Shown here piece by piece: positions 23,535 to 31,450 of a DNA stretch of 32,615 bases. The stretch comes from Rhizobium sp. Q54 (GTDB lineage: Bacteria; Pseudomonadota; Alphaproteobacteria; Rhizobiales; Xanthobacteraceae). The stretch's first letter is position 1, and every line of letters begins with the position of its first letter. The notes under the pieces are model-generated. The model saw nothing but the letters and a program-made list of their open reading frames with translations. It made no database searches and was not told the DNA's origin. The position numbers were made by a program, and so were the translations under genes. The stretch covers positions 1 through 32,615 of the forward strand of contig CAMBQQ010000041.1 of NCBI GenBank assembly GCA_945870035.1, in the 5' to 3' direction.

Positions 23535-25223
23535 CTAGATACCGGATATCTTGACGGACGAGTTCGGCGTCACCCGTACCGTCTTTTCGGCGGCGATATG
23601 GCGCTCGACCACGTCCCAGATATTGGGGCCTTGCGTGCCCTCATTCACACTCGCCCAGCCTGCGACCGCATATTCGCGTTGCGGCTCAATGGCTTTGCCG
23701 CTCTTCAGGTGGGTCATGCCGGAAATGCGCTGGCCAATCGGTTTCGACACGTCGATCGAATAGCCAAGCCCGCCGCAGCGCACCATATCGCCGCCCTGCT
23801 GGTAATAGGGGTCGGGATTGAACAGGTTATCGGCGACGTCCTCGAGCACCTCCTTGAGGCGCTCGCCGGTCATCGCAATGCGGTAGACCTGCGGATAGGT
23901 AATGGCGGTCGCGTTGTGGATGTCCTCGACCGTGATCGGCGCCCCCGGCAGCACGCTGGTGCCCCAGCGGAAGCCCGGCGACAGCGCGATCTCGGCATCG
24001 CGCTCTTTCAGCAGCGCCGCGCAGATCAGGTCGTCGAACGTGCCGTTGAAATTGCCGCGCCGGTACAACAGTGACTCCGTGTGCCCAACGACGCGTGACA
24101 ATTCCTTGGCGTAAGGCGCGCGCGCCTTGGCGATCGCCGCCGCCATCGCCGGGTCCGGCTTGATGACGTCGGCAAACAGCGGAATGAGCTTGTACCGATA
24201 GCCTTTCACCGCCCCGCCCTGCACGTCCAGATCGAGCCGCGAGACAAACTTGCCGTGGCTGCCCGACGCGATCAGCAACGTCTTGCCGACCGTGACCGCT
24301 TCCGGCAGCGCGTCATGGGTGTGTCCGGTCAGGATCACGTCGATGCCATCGACGCGCGCGGCCAGCTTGCGGTCGACGTCGAAGCCGTTATGCGACAGCA
24401 GCACCACAAGCTGCGCGCCGCCCTTGCGCGCCTTGTCGACCTGCGCCCGCACTTCGTCCTCGCGAATGCCGAAGGACCATTTCGGCATCATCCAGCGCGG
24501 ATTGGCGACCGGCGTATAAGGAAACGCCTGGCCGAGCACGGCGATCTTGACGCCGCCCTTCTCGACCATCCTGACGGCATCGAACACCGGCTCGTTCCAT
24601 TCCGTGTCGCGGATGTTCAGCGCCAGAAAAGGGAAATCCAGGCTCTTGATCAGCTCCTGCATGCGCGCTTCGCCATAGGTGAATTCCCAATGGCCGGTCA
24701 TCGCATCGGGCTTCAACAGCGCCATGCAGTCGACCATGTCCTGGCCGCGGCTGGAATTGGCGCCAAGCGAGCCCTGCCAGGTGTCGCCGCCGTCGAGCAG
24801 CAACACCTTGCCGTCGCGCTCGGCGCGCACCTGGCGCACGACCGTCGCCAGCCGGTCGAGGCCGCCGATCTTGCCGTAGCTCGCGGCCAGCGCGGTGAAG
24901 TCCTGGTCGGTCATCGCATAAGCCGCGGCCGACTTGGCCGGAATGCCGAAGCGTTTGAGAAAATCGGCGCCGGTCACATGCGGCGGCAGTCCCTTGGCCT
25001 CGCCGACGCCAAGATTGACGCTCGGCTCACGGAAATGCACCGGCATGAGCTGGCCGTGAATATCGGTGACGTGCAGCAACGTGACATTGCCGAGCGCGTC
25101 AAAGCGCGTCAGGTCGTCTTGCGTCAGTGTTTGCTGCGCGAAAGCACGCGACAAACCGCCAGAACCCGCGACAAGCGCCGCGGTCGCGGCGCTAACCTGA
25201 AGCATTTCACGGCGTGTGATCAT
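23535..25223 (-). CDS. soxB: SoxB, thiosulfohydrolase
   Basis: A 562-residue dimanganese enzyme of the 5'-nucleotidase/metallophosphoesterase family. The Tat signal is TRREMLQVSAATAAL. Metal-binding residues visible are D54 and H56 (TDIHG), the DGGDTWQGS motif at 144-152, H178 in GHWEFTYG, H278 in LLSHNGFD and H301/H303 in TGHTHD. It hydrolyses the S-sulfonate from the SoxY cysteine-bound intermediate to release sulfate. Length is normal for the family. The ATG at 25223 directly precedes the Tat motif. It lies 131 bp after soxXA. Confidence 0.96.
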   Translation of the reverse strand: MITRREMLQVSAATAALVAGSGGLSRAFAQQTLTQDDLTRFDALGNVTLLHVTDIHGQLMPVHFREPSVNLGVGEAKGLPPHVTGADFLKRFGIPAKSAAAYAMTDQDFTALAASYGKIGGLDRLATVVRQVRAERDGKVLLLDGGDTWQGSLGANSSRGQDMVDCMALLKPDAMTGHWEFTYGEARMQELIKSLDFPFLALNIRDTEWNEPVFDAVRMVEKGGVKIAVLGQAFPYTPVANPRWMMPKWSFGIREDEVRAQVDKARKGGAQLVVLLSHNGFDVDRKLAARVDGIDVILTGHTHDALPEAVTVGKTLLIASGSHGKFVSRLDLDVQGGAVKGYRYKLIPLFADVIKPDPAMAAAIAKARAPYAKELSRVVGHTESLLYRRGNFNGTFDDLICAALLKERDAEIALSPGFRWGTSVLPGAPITVEDIHNATAITYPQVYRIAMTGERLKEVLEDVADNLFNPDPYYQQGGDMVRCGGLGYSIDVSKPIGQRISGMTHLKSGKAIEPQREYAVAGWASVNEGTQGPNIWDVVERHIAAEKTVRVTPNSSVKISGI

Positions 25224-25323
25224 GGATTGTCTCTCTGTTCAGCTCGATGCGACTCGCGATCCATCGGTGGCAATCCCGGCCGTGACGCCGGAATTTCCTG
25301 ACTTCATTGCAGCGTTAGCGTGA

Positions 25324-25346
25324 ATGGCCGGGCGGCGCCCGGCCAT
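25324..25346. terminator. Perfect stem-loop between soxXA and soxB
   Basis: atggccgggc (25324-25333) and gcccggccat (25337-25346) pair perfectly over a 3-base loop, just past the soxXA stop codon. There is no T-run, so transcription probably continues into soxB. The hairpin may protect the upstream mRNA or act as a partial terminator. Confidence 0.5.
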
Positions 25347-25354
25347 GACCTATC

Positions 25355-26602
25355 TCAATGGCGGATGCCGGGCACGCTCATCTTCAGGCCCTCGTTCTGC
25401 GAGGCGAGATAGAGCTCGAGGTCGCCATATTCCTTGGAATCCGGCGGCAGCTCGTTGCCGCGGATGTTGACCGAACACCACTGGAAGCGCTGCCGGATGT
25501 CCCAGACCGCCAGCAGGCTGGTGCGCCAGGTCGGGAAGTGATCGTACTGGCCCTTCGGCTCGCCCATCCACTGACCGCGGATCCATTTGTTGACCGCGAT
25601 GCCGTGGCAATCGGTGCACGCCATGTTCAGCGCGCCGACCTTGCGCTTGGTCAGTTCGACGCCGCGCGCGATGGCGGCCTTGGCTTCGGCGCTCTCGGTA
25701 TCGACCTTGATCGGCGTGCCGTTGGCGAGGAAATGCAGATAGACCGACATCGCGCGGTTATTGTCGGTTTCCATCAGCCAGGTATCGCCCGTCGTTGCCT
25801 TGGCATGGCGCGTCACGAATTCCTCGACGCCTAGAACCTTGTTAAGCCGCGGCTCCCATTTCGGCATCGTTGCCGCCCAGGTCTTGAACGACGACGCCGG
25901 ATCGCTATGGCAGGTGTTGCACGAGAAGCCGGCCGTCGTTTTGACTTTCCAAAGCTCCTGCCCTTTCTCGACCGCCCACATGCCGGGGTTTTCGAGCGGG
26001 TCGAGATTATCGCGCTTCTCGATCGGCTGCGGACGCTTTTCCGGATTGTCGAGCGCGGTCTTGAACACGGCCGGCGCTTTCAGCGTCTTGAGAAAGGCGA
26101 CCATGTCGCGGATTTCGGCATCCGTGAAAAAGCCGTGGCTGCCCCAAGGCGGCATCACGGTTTCCGGATTGTAGACGCGCGCATCGAAGACGTAGTTGTA
26201 GAGCCACTCGTCCTCGCGGCCGGCATTGCCGATTTCCGACAGGTCGGGCGCGACGTTGCCCGGCAAATCCGCATTGCCGGCCGGGCCCATGACGTGACAC
26301 GCCAGGCATGAACCGCCGCGGCGGCGGTCGGCGACCAGTTTGGCGCCCTTGGCGGCATCGCCTTCGACCGGGCCAGTGAGCTTGATCGGTTCTTTCGGCG
26401 CCGGCGCGGAGGCCAGATTGCCAAGCGTGTTGTATTTCGAGTAGTCGGCCGCCGGCCAGCCAGGATAACGCTTCCACGGCGACATCGACGCGCTCGGCCC
26501 GGTATCAAGCGGAGTCGGCCTTTTGGCCTGCGCATTGGCTTCCGATAAGCCTGCTGCTACGAAAATGCCAATTGCGACCGCCGCCAGAATCCCTGCCCGC
26601 AT
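25355..26602 (-). CDS. soxXA: Fused SoxX-SoxA trihaem cytochrome
   Basis: One 415-residue frame holds both subunits that are normally separate. Residues 1-24 are a signal peptide. Residues about 80-175 are SoxX: haem C99-LAC-H103 and axial M150 (TVMPPWG). Residues about 200-415 are SoxA: haems C228-NTC-H232 and C329-TDC-H333, and the active-site thiolate C376 (RFQWCSVNIRG). SoxXA couples thiosulfate oxidatively to the cysteine of SoxY. The position where SoxA's first haem normally has a Cys ligand (INxCR) reads VTRH266, so His may replace it. No separate soxX or soxA occurs in the cluster. The start at 26602 has GGGGAGG nine bases upstream. Confidence 0.9.
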   Translation of the reverse strand: MRAGILAAVAIGIFVAAGLSEANAQAKRPTPLDTGPSASMSPWKRYPGWPAADYSKYNTLGNLASAPAPKEPIKLTGPVEGDAAKGAKLVADRRRGGSCLACHVMGPAGNADLPGNVAPDLSEIGNAGREDEWLYNYVFDARVYNPETVMPPWGSHGFFTDAEIRDMVAFLKTLKAPAVFKTALDNPEKRPQPIEKRDNLDPLENPGMWAVEKGQELWKVKTTAGFSCNTCHSDPASSFKTWAATMPKWEPRLNKVLGVEEFVTRHAKATTGDTWLMETDNNRAMSVYLHFLANGTPIKVDTESAEAKAAIARGVELTKRKVGALNMACTDCHGIAVNKWIRGQWMGEPKGQYDHFPTWRTSLLAVWDIRQRFQWCSVNIRGNELPPDSKEYGDLELYLASQNEGLKMSVPGIRH

Positions 26603-26688
26603 CGTCGTTGTCCTCCCCACACGAAAATTCGTTTTCTTATATACCTCAGGCGCCAGGTTGCGCCCGGGTATTTTATTTCAACGTTTCA

Positions 26689-27012
26689 TCAGGATACGGT
26701 AATTTTTTCTTCCGCCGTGGTGACCGAGCCGTCGTCGTCGGTCCAACTGAACTTGAACGTGCCGCTCTCGTCGACTTTGGCGAAGAACTGCAAATACGGA
26801 TTGGCAGCGACCGCCGGCTCGATGGTCGTCGAGAACACCGGCTTGCCGTTAAATTCAACCGCGAACTTGTTGATGATCTTGCGCGGGATGACTTTGCCCT
26901 CGCGATCCTTGCGCTGACCGCTTTCCATGATGTGCGGCAGCAACGTCTTGATCTCGATAACGTCGCCCTTCTTGGCGGTCTTGGGAACCCTGATCTTCGG
27001 CGTTTCGGCCAT
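26689..27012 (-). CDS. soxZ: SoxZ, sulfur-carrier complex subunit
   Basis: A 107-residue immunoglobulin-like protein without signal peptide, exported as a complex with Tat-dependent SoxY. It begins PKIRVPKTAKKGDVIEIKTLLPHIMESG, as in SoxZ throughout the family, with NPYLQFFAKVDESGTFKFSWTD in the second half. It forms the SoxYZ heterodimer that carries the sulfur intermediates. AGGAG stands six bases before the ATG. soxY lies 53 bp upstream. Confidence 0.95.
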   Translation of the reverse strand: MAETPKIRVPKTAKKGDVIEIKTLLPHIMESGQRKDREGKVIPRKIINKFAVEFNGKPVFSTTIEPAVAANPYLQFFAKVDESGTFKFSWTDDDGSVTTAEEKITVS

Positions 27013-27065
27013 CTCTATCTCCTGAAATTCGAATGCCGCTATAGGTGCGTATCGGCTTTAATCGA

Positions 27066-27521
27066 TCAGCCGCCGCAGCCGCCAATGGTGACCTTGACCA
27101 GCTTGCTCGCGGTGAAATATTTGCCGCCGCTGGTTTTTGCGACCACGACGATGTTCTGGGTGGTGGCGAGCCTGATGCGGGTTGAGGCTTCCGCCTTGCC
27201 CGACAGCGGCGTGAAGTGGAAAGTGGCGACGCCCGGGTTCGGATTGCCTTCGGCAACCACCAGCACATCGCTGACGTAGTCGGCGCTGGTCATCGGCGCA
27301 TCGACCGAAATCGACAGCGGCACGGTGTTGCCGTTCTCGGCGATCTCCGGCAACTCGATTGAAATCTTGCCGGTTTCAGGCTTGGCACCGCCGGTGAACT
27401 TGGCGATGTCAGCGGCGGCGGCCTGCGGCGTTGCCGACGCGCTTTTGCTCCAGCCGACCAGAGCGATGGCGGCGCTGCCGGCGCCGAGCGCCAATGCTGC
27501 GCGACGGGACAGGTGTCGCAT
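27066..27521 (-). CDS. soxY: SoxY, sulfur carrier
   Basis: A 151-residue carrier protein with Tat signal SRRAALALGAGSAA and the invariant C-terminal swinging arm GGCGG, whose C149 carries the sulfur substrate through the cycle. The ATG at 27521 has GGGAGG eight bases upstream, so the longer reading from 27569 is rejected. It heads the soxYZ-XA segment. An operator-like palindrome is centred about 95 bp upstream. Confidence 0.96.
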   Translation of the reverse strand: MRHLSRRAALALGAGSAAIALVGWSKSASATPQAAAADIAKFTGGAKPETGKISIELPEIAENGNTVPLSISVDAPMTSADYVSDVLVVAEGNPNPGVATFHFTPLSGKAEASTRIRLATTQNIVVVAKTSGGKYFTASKLVKVTIGGCGG

Positions 27522-27607
27522 TGATAATTCCTCCCGGGAAAACCATAGGGCTGTCTTGAGCCCTTCCAATCACGACCATAACCACCGCTACGGCCGCGTC
27601 AAATCAT

Positions 27608-27623
27608 ATTCACAAAAAAGAAT
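27608..27623. promoter_or_regulatory. Operator-like palindrome upstream of soxY (ATTC-N8-GAAT)
   Basis: ATTC-ACAAAAAA-GAAT in the soxW-soxY gap, 87 bp before the soxY ATG, with the same half-sites and spacer length as the soxC site. Two matches in the two main promoter regions of one sox cluster strengthen the case for an ArsR-type persulfide sensor controlling both. Confidence 0.58.
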
Positions 27624-27660
27624 GTACGTGCTGCTGCACCGCACCCGGACAGCATAAAAT

Positions 27661-28236
27661 TCAGCTCGGCAGCGCTTTCACATAATCTCGGAAGCTCTTG
27701 TCCCGATAAGCTTTTTCCCGAACGTAGCGAAACATTGCGATAAAATCCTCGGGCCGCAAATAGCCCGGCGCCCGCGCCACTTCGCGTTTCTGCGGCACCA
27801 AATCCTTCAGGCCGGCAGCCCGCTCGGCGAAGAACTGGAAGGTCGGCGTGAATCGCACGCCGTATTTCGCCGCCATCTCTTTTTCCGACAGCTTGGCACC
27901 GTCGAAGTCGGTGACGATGCGCGACCCGATGATATTGAGTTGAAGTACCTCGAAATTGGCCTTGATGTAGTCGGAAATTTCCGGCCGGGCGAAATTGACG
28001 AAATGGGTTTCCTTGCAATAGGGGCAGCCCTTCAACTCCCACATGACAGCGAAGCGCTTGCCGGCCTTGGCCGCGTCGTCGAGGTCCTCGGAAAGATCGA
28101 GGAAGCTCTCCAGAAACCAGGGCTGCTTGTAGAGGCCGCCATCGGTCAGGATCGGGTCGCTGGCGCGCGCCGCCCCTGCGCCAAGAACCGTGGCGGCCGC
28201 AGCCCCCAACATCAGTTGCCGCCGTGATAGATTCAT
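27661..28236 (-). CDS. soxW: Exported thioredoxin-fold protein of the sox cluster
   Basis: A 191-residue protein with a Tat-like signal (LSRRQLMLGAAAATVLG) and a thioredoxin fold with active site G-C71-PY-C74 and cis-proline region RFTPTFQFF. Periplasmic thioredoxins in sox clusters (SoxW, SoxS) keep SoxYZ or the SoxXA cysteine reduced and active. Assignment to SoxW versus SoxS is by size and context only. It is the first gene of the leftward cluster, divergent from an unknown exported protein, with 97 bp between. Confidence 0.83.
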   Translation of the reverse strand: MNLSRRQLMLGAAAATVLGAGAARASDPILTDGGLYKQPWFLESFLDLSEDLDDAAKAGKRFAVMWELKGCPYCKETHFVNFARPEISDYIKANFEVLQLNIIGSRIVTDFDGAKLSEKEMAAKYGVRFTPTFQFFAERAAGLKDLVPQKREVARAPGYLRPEDFIAMFRYVREKAYRDKSFRDYVKALPS

Positions 28237-28333
28237 GGTCGTCCGCCGTAAAGTGAATGGGCAAGAACAGACTCGCCGCGACTGTTATATTCATAGTATC
28301 CGATATCTTCGTCTCACAGTGCGGTGAACATCT

Positions 28334-29065
28334 ATGCTGGCCAGCCTTGCGCGTATCGCAGCCCTCGGACTTGCCGTGCTGGCAGCCTCAAGCCCTGCTC
28401 GCGCCGGCGATCTGGCCGAATTTAACGCGGCGGTCGAAAAGGCCGCCGGCCATAACCGCGTCGCCATCGGCTATCTGCGCACCGGCAATACAGACCTCGC
28501 CGCGCTGGAAATCGACCGCCTGCGCGCCGCCTGGAGCGCGCTGACCGCGCGCTTTTCCGGCAAAGCGCCGGACGCCTTCGATGGCAATGCGCTCTACGGC
28601 ACGACACTCGTCGGCATCAATGCACGTCTGGTCGGTACGGACATGATGCTGAAATCAGGACGTCCCGAGGCCGCCAGCCAGTCGCTCAACGCCATCCGCG
28701 GCGATCTCTACGCTTTGCGCCAATCGGCCGGTATCGTTGTGCTGGCGGACTGCGTCCGCGACGCCAACGCCGCCGCCGACGCCATCATGGTCTATAACGA
28801 CCCGGCCCTGGACTGGACCAAGCCGCAGGTCCGCTTCGGCATCGCCAACAAGGCGTCGATCTACGGCTACGTCCTCAAGCGCTGCGACGGCATCGCCAGC
28901 GCTACCGTGCATAACAGCCCGGAATTCCGCCGGCTGGTCGATGGCGCCAAGGCCGGCCTCGATCTGATCCCGACCGCGATCAACACGCGCGACACCAACC
29001 TGTTGCACCGCATCCTGATCGAACTGCGCTCGTTCGACAATCTGCTGGCGTTCCGGTTCGGCTAG
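28334..29065 (+). CDS. Exported helical protein of unknown function
   Basis: The 243-residue protein has a signal peptide (LARIAALGLAVLAASSPARA) and a mature part that looks all-helical, with no haem motif. Two cysteines occur, in LADCVRD and LKRCDGIA. I do not recognise a family. The size and helical pattern recall cytochrome c'-like bundles lacking haem. It is divergent from soxW and could be part of the sulfur system. The stop overlaps the convergent dehydroquinase stop by four bases (CTAG shared by both strands), leaving no space for a terminator. Confidence 0.75.
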   Translation: MLASLARIAALGLAVLAASSPARAGDLAEFNAAVEKAAGHNRVAIGYLRTGNTDLAALEIDRLRAAWSALTARFSGKAPDAFDGNALYGTTLVGINARLVGTDMMLKSGRPEAASQSLNAIRGDLYALRQSAGIVVLADCVRDANAAADAIMVYNDPALDWTKPQVRFGIANKASIYGYVLKRCDGIASATVHNSPEFRRLVDGAKAGLDLIPTAINTRDTNLLHRILIELRSFDNLLAFRFG

Positions 29066-29490
29066 ACTATTTCGCGCATGGCGGCGACGGCGTGGCGATA
29101 GCCATCGGTGCCGAGCCCGGCGATCACAGCGGTCGCCACCTTCGAGACATACGAATTATGGTAATACGCCTCGCGACGATGAATGTTCGTGATGTGCAAT
29201 TCGAAGATCGGCCCCGGAAACATCTTGAGCGCATCCATGATCGCCAGCGACGTGAACGTATAGGCGGCCGGGTTGATGATGATGCCTGCGCCCTCGTCGA
29301 TCGCTTCGTGGATCCAGTCGATCATCTGGGTTTCGCTGTTGGTCTGGCGAAACACGATTGTCCTGTCGCCGGCGGCCTGCCGGCATTGCGCCTCGACCTC
29401 GGCCAAAGTCGTCTTGCCATAGATTTCCGGCTCGCGCTTGCCGAGGCGATTCAAGTTCGGGCCGTTGAGGATATAGATCGGTTTTGTCAT
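29062..29490 (-). CDS. aroQ: Divergent type II 3-dehydroquinate dehydratase
   Basis: A 142-residue protein of the dodecameric type II dehydroquinase family: NGPNLNRLGKREPEIYG with R19 and Y24, QTNSE, N73, catalytic H99 in ELHITN, and R106. Two positions that contact substrate in Mycobacterium AroQ differ: the His of YTHTS is F79 (YTFTS), and the Arg of EEFRxHS is Y110 (EAYYHNS). The activity may therefore be shifted or weakened. The ATG at 29490 gives the normal family start. It follows dctM by seven bases and ends the TRAP operon, suggesting catabolic use of an imported cyclic polyol acid such as quinate-type compounds. That substrate is inference. Confidence 0.85.
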   Translation of the reverse strand: MTKPIYILNGPNLNRLGKREPEIYGKTTLAEVEAQCRQAAGDRTIVFRQTNSETQMIDWIHEAIDEGAGIIINPAAYTFTSLAIMDALKMFPGPIFELHITNIHRREAYYHNSYVSKVATAVIAGLGTDGYRHAVAAMREIV

Positions 29491-29497
29491 CGTGCGT

Positions 29498-30793
29498 TTA
29501 GCCTTTGTAGCCGAGCAACCGCGGCAGCCAGAGGACGAGATCCGGGCTGAATGTGAGGATCGCCAGCGCAACGATCATCGCCACCATGAACGGAATGGTA
29601 TCGCGAATGATGAGGCGTAGCGGCGCTCCGGAGATCGCCGAACTGATGAACAGCAACAGCCCATAAGGCGGCGTTATCAGCCCGATCATGATGTTGACCA
29701 CCGTGACCACGCCGAAGTGCACCAGGTCGATGCCGAGCGCCTGCGCGGTCGGGATGAAGATAGGCAAGACCACCAGGATGATGGTGCTGCCTTCGAGCAG
29801 GCAGCCCAGCACCAGCAGGATGATATTGACCACGAGCAGGAACATCGTGGCGGACAGGTCATAGCCTTCCAGCATGGTTTTAACCGCCATCGGGATCTGC
29901 TCGATGGTCACCACGTAATTGAAGATCAGCGCCCCGGCGATCAGCATTCCGATCGAAGCGGTCGACCGCGCGCTGTTCAGCACGGCGGTGTAGGTCTCGC
30001 CGACGGTAATGTTGCGATACCAGAGCGCCGCGACCATGAATGCATAGGCGACGGCAACGGCGGCAGCCTCGGTCGGCGTCATCACGCCGCCATAGATGCC
30101 GCCCAGCAAAATCACCGGCATCAGCAAAGCAGGCACCGCGGTCACGGTAATGCCGGGCCATTCGCGCAGGGGAATTGGATTCTCGACCGGGTAGTCGTGG
30201 CGGTGCGCCTGGATGGTATTGATCGTCATTTGCGCGACCGCCATCAGGATTCCCGGAATGATGCCGGCGAGGAACAGATAGCCAATCGAGGCGTCTGAAA
30301 TCAACGCATAGAGCACCATCGGAATCGACGGTGGGATAATCGGTCCGATCACGGCCGACGCCGCGGAGATGGCGGCGGCATAGCTGACCGGATACCGGTT
30401 GTTTCGCGTCATCATGCTGATGCTGATGCGCCCGGTGCCGGCGAGGTCGGCAATCGCCGAGCCGGACATGCCGGCAAAGATCATGCTCTGGACGATGTTG
30501 ATATGGCCGAGGCCGCCGCGAAACCGCCCGACCAGCATGTCGCAGAAGCGCACCAGATGCGCGGTCATGTTGCTGACGTTCATCAGTTCGGCGGAGAACA
30601 AAAACAGCGGCACTGCGAGCAGGACATAACTACTGTAAAGACCGTTCAGAATCTGCTCGGCGGAGGTGCCGAGATCGAGTCCGGCCAGGATCAGATAAAC
30701 AATCGAACCGGCGATCATCGAATAGCCGATCGGCAATCCGAGAAGGCCGAGCGCCAGAATGCTGCAAAGGCAGATTGCGAATGGCGTGATCAT
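29498..30793 (-). CDS. dctM: TRAP transporter large membrane subunit
   Basis: A 431-residue polytopic protein of the DctM family with many membrane segments. It shows family motifs FAGMSGSAIADLAGTG (about 105-121), PIIPPSIPMVLYALI, and near the end NIMIGLITPPYGLLLFI. It catalyses sodium-coupled import of the acid delivered by DctP. The ATG overlaps the dctQ stop by four bases (ATGA), and the dehydroquinase gene follows after seven bases. Confidence 0.95.
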   Translation of the reverse strand: MITPFAICLCSILALGLLGLPIGYSMIAGSIVYLILAGLDLGTSAEQILNGLYSSYVLLAVPLFLFSAELMNVSNMTAHLVRFCDMLVGRFRGGLGHINIVQSMIFAGMSGSAIADLAGTGRISISMMTRNNRYPVSYAAAISAASAVIGPIIPPSIPMVLYALISDASIGYLFLAGIIPGILMAVAQMTINTIQAHRHDYPVENPIPLREWPGITVTAVPALLMPVILLGGIYGGVMTPTEAAAVAVAYAFMVAALWYRNITVGETYTAVLNSARSTASIGMLIAGALIFNYVVTIEQIPMAVKTMLEGYDLSATMFLLVVNIILLVLGCLLEGSTIILVVLPIFIPTAQALGIDLVHFGVVTVVNIMIGLITPPYGLLLFISSAISGAPLRLIIRDTIPFMVAMIVALAILTFSPDLVLWLPRLLGYKG

Positions 30794-31341
30794 GGTGCGG
30801 ACCCGGATCCGATCTGGATATCGGGCGCGCGCCCGCGTATGGCGAACCAGGTCAGCGCCGCATAACGCACGATCACGGCGACCGAGAAGATGACGTAAAT
30901 CGAATAAAGAAAGTCCAGGCGAATACCGAGATAGGCTGATTTCTCGACCTTGAGGAAGGTGATGTAGCTGTAGACCGCGGGCAATGCCACTGAAAACAGG
31001 GCAACGGCGATGACGCCGGTGATGATCGTGAATATGCGGCGGGTGTTTTCACTGACCGCGCTGTAGATGATGTCGAAGCGAAGTTCGTCGCGCTCGCGAA
31101 CGACAAAAACAGCGCCCCAAAGCGTGCACCAGATCCAGCACAGCACACTGACTTCATCGGTCCAGCCGAGCGGATAGTTAAAGACATACCGCGCCACAAT
31201 CTGAAGTATAAAACACAGGAACATGGAGAGCAGCAGCAGCGCGGAGAAGTTCTCGGCGCGCCGGCGAAACCAGCGCGCGGCTGTCACCAGTCTATCAATG
31301 TTGAATTTTGCCAATGTCATGTGCGCGCGGACCAATCCCAT
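30790..31341 (-). CDS. dctQ: TRAP transporter small membrane subunit
   Basis: A 183-residue DctQ-family protein with four predicted membrane segments, at about 33-53 (ALLLLSMFLCFILQIVARY), 63-80, 105-125 and 145-168. The family signature NYPLGWTDEVSVLCWIW is present. ATG 31341 is used, though the in-frame ATG at 31320 is also possible, as neither has a clear Shine-Dalgarno sequence. It is translationally coupled to dctM. A hairpin separates it from dctP. Confidence 0.92.
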   Translation of the reverse strand: MGLVRAHMTLAKFNIDRLVTAARWFRRRAENFSALLLLSMFLCFILQIVARYVFNYPLGWTDEVSVLCWIWCTLWGAVFVVRERDELRFDIIYSAVSENTRRIFTIITGVIAVALFSVALPAVYSYITFLKVEKSAYLGIRLDFLYSIYVIFSVAVIVRYAALTWFAIRGRAPDIQIGSGSAP

Positions 31342-31396
31342 GATCCCGCGTCGCAGGGCGGGCGCGGGTCAGGCATTTCACGGCAGTCTAAGCTCA

Positions 31397-31430
31397 ACCG
31401 CCGGCCACTGCCTAGGCAGCGATCGGCGGT
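31397..31430. other. Intergenic hairpin between dctP and dctQ
   Basis: accgccg and cggcggt form an outer 7-bp stem around an inner ctgcc-ta-ggcag stem, with a small internal loop. It lies 21 bp past the dctP stop without a T-run. In transporter operons such hairpins often stabilise the binding-protein mRNA or reduce read-through, giving more DctP than membrane subunits. That effect is inferred. Confidence 0.5.
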
Positions 31431-31450
31431 CAGGATTCAGTCAGGCTAAC

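Noticed and set aside
28289-28304. A third ATTC-N8-GAAT site before soxW
   Set aside because: Only one half-site matches (ATTC-N8-CGAT), so it does not meet the pattern of the other two.
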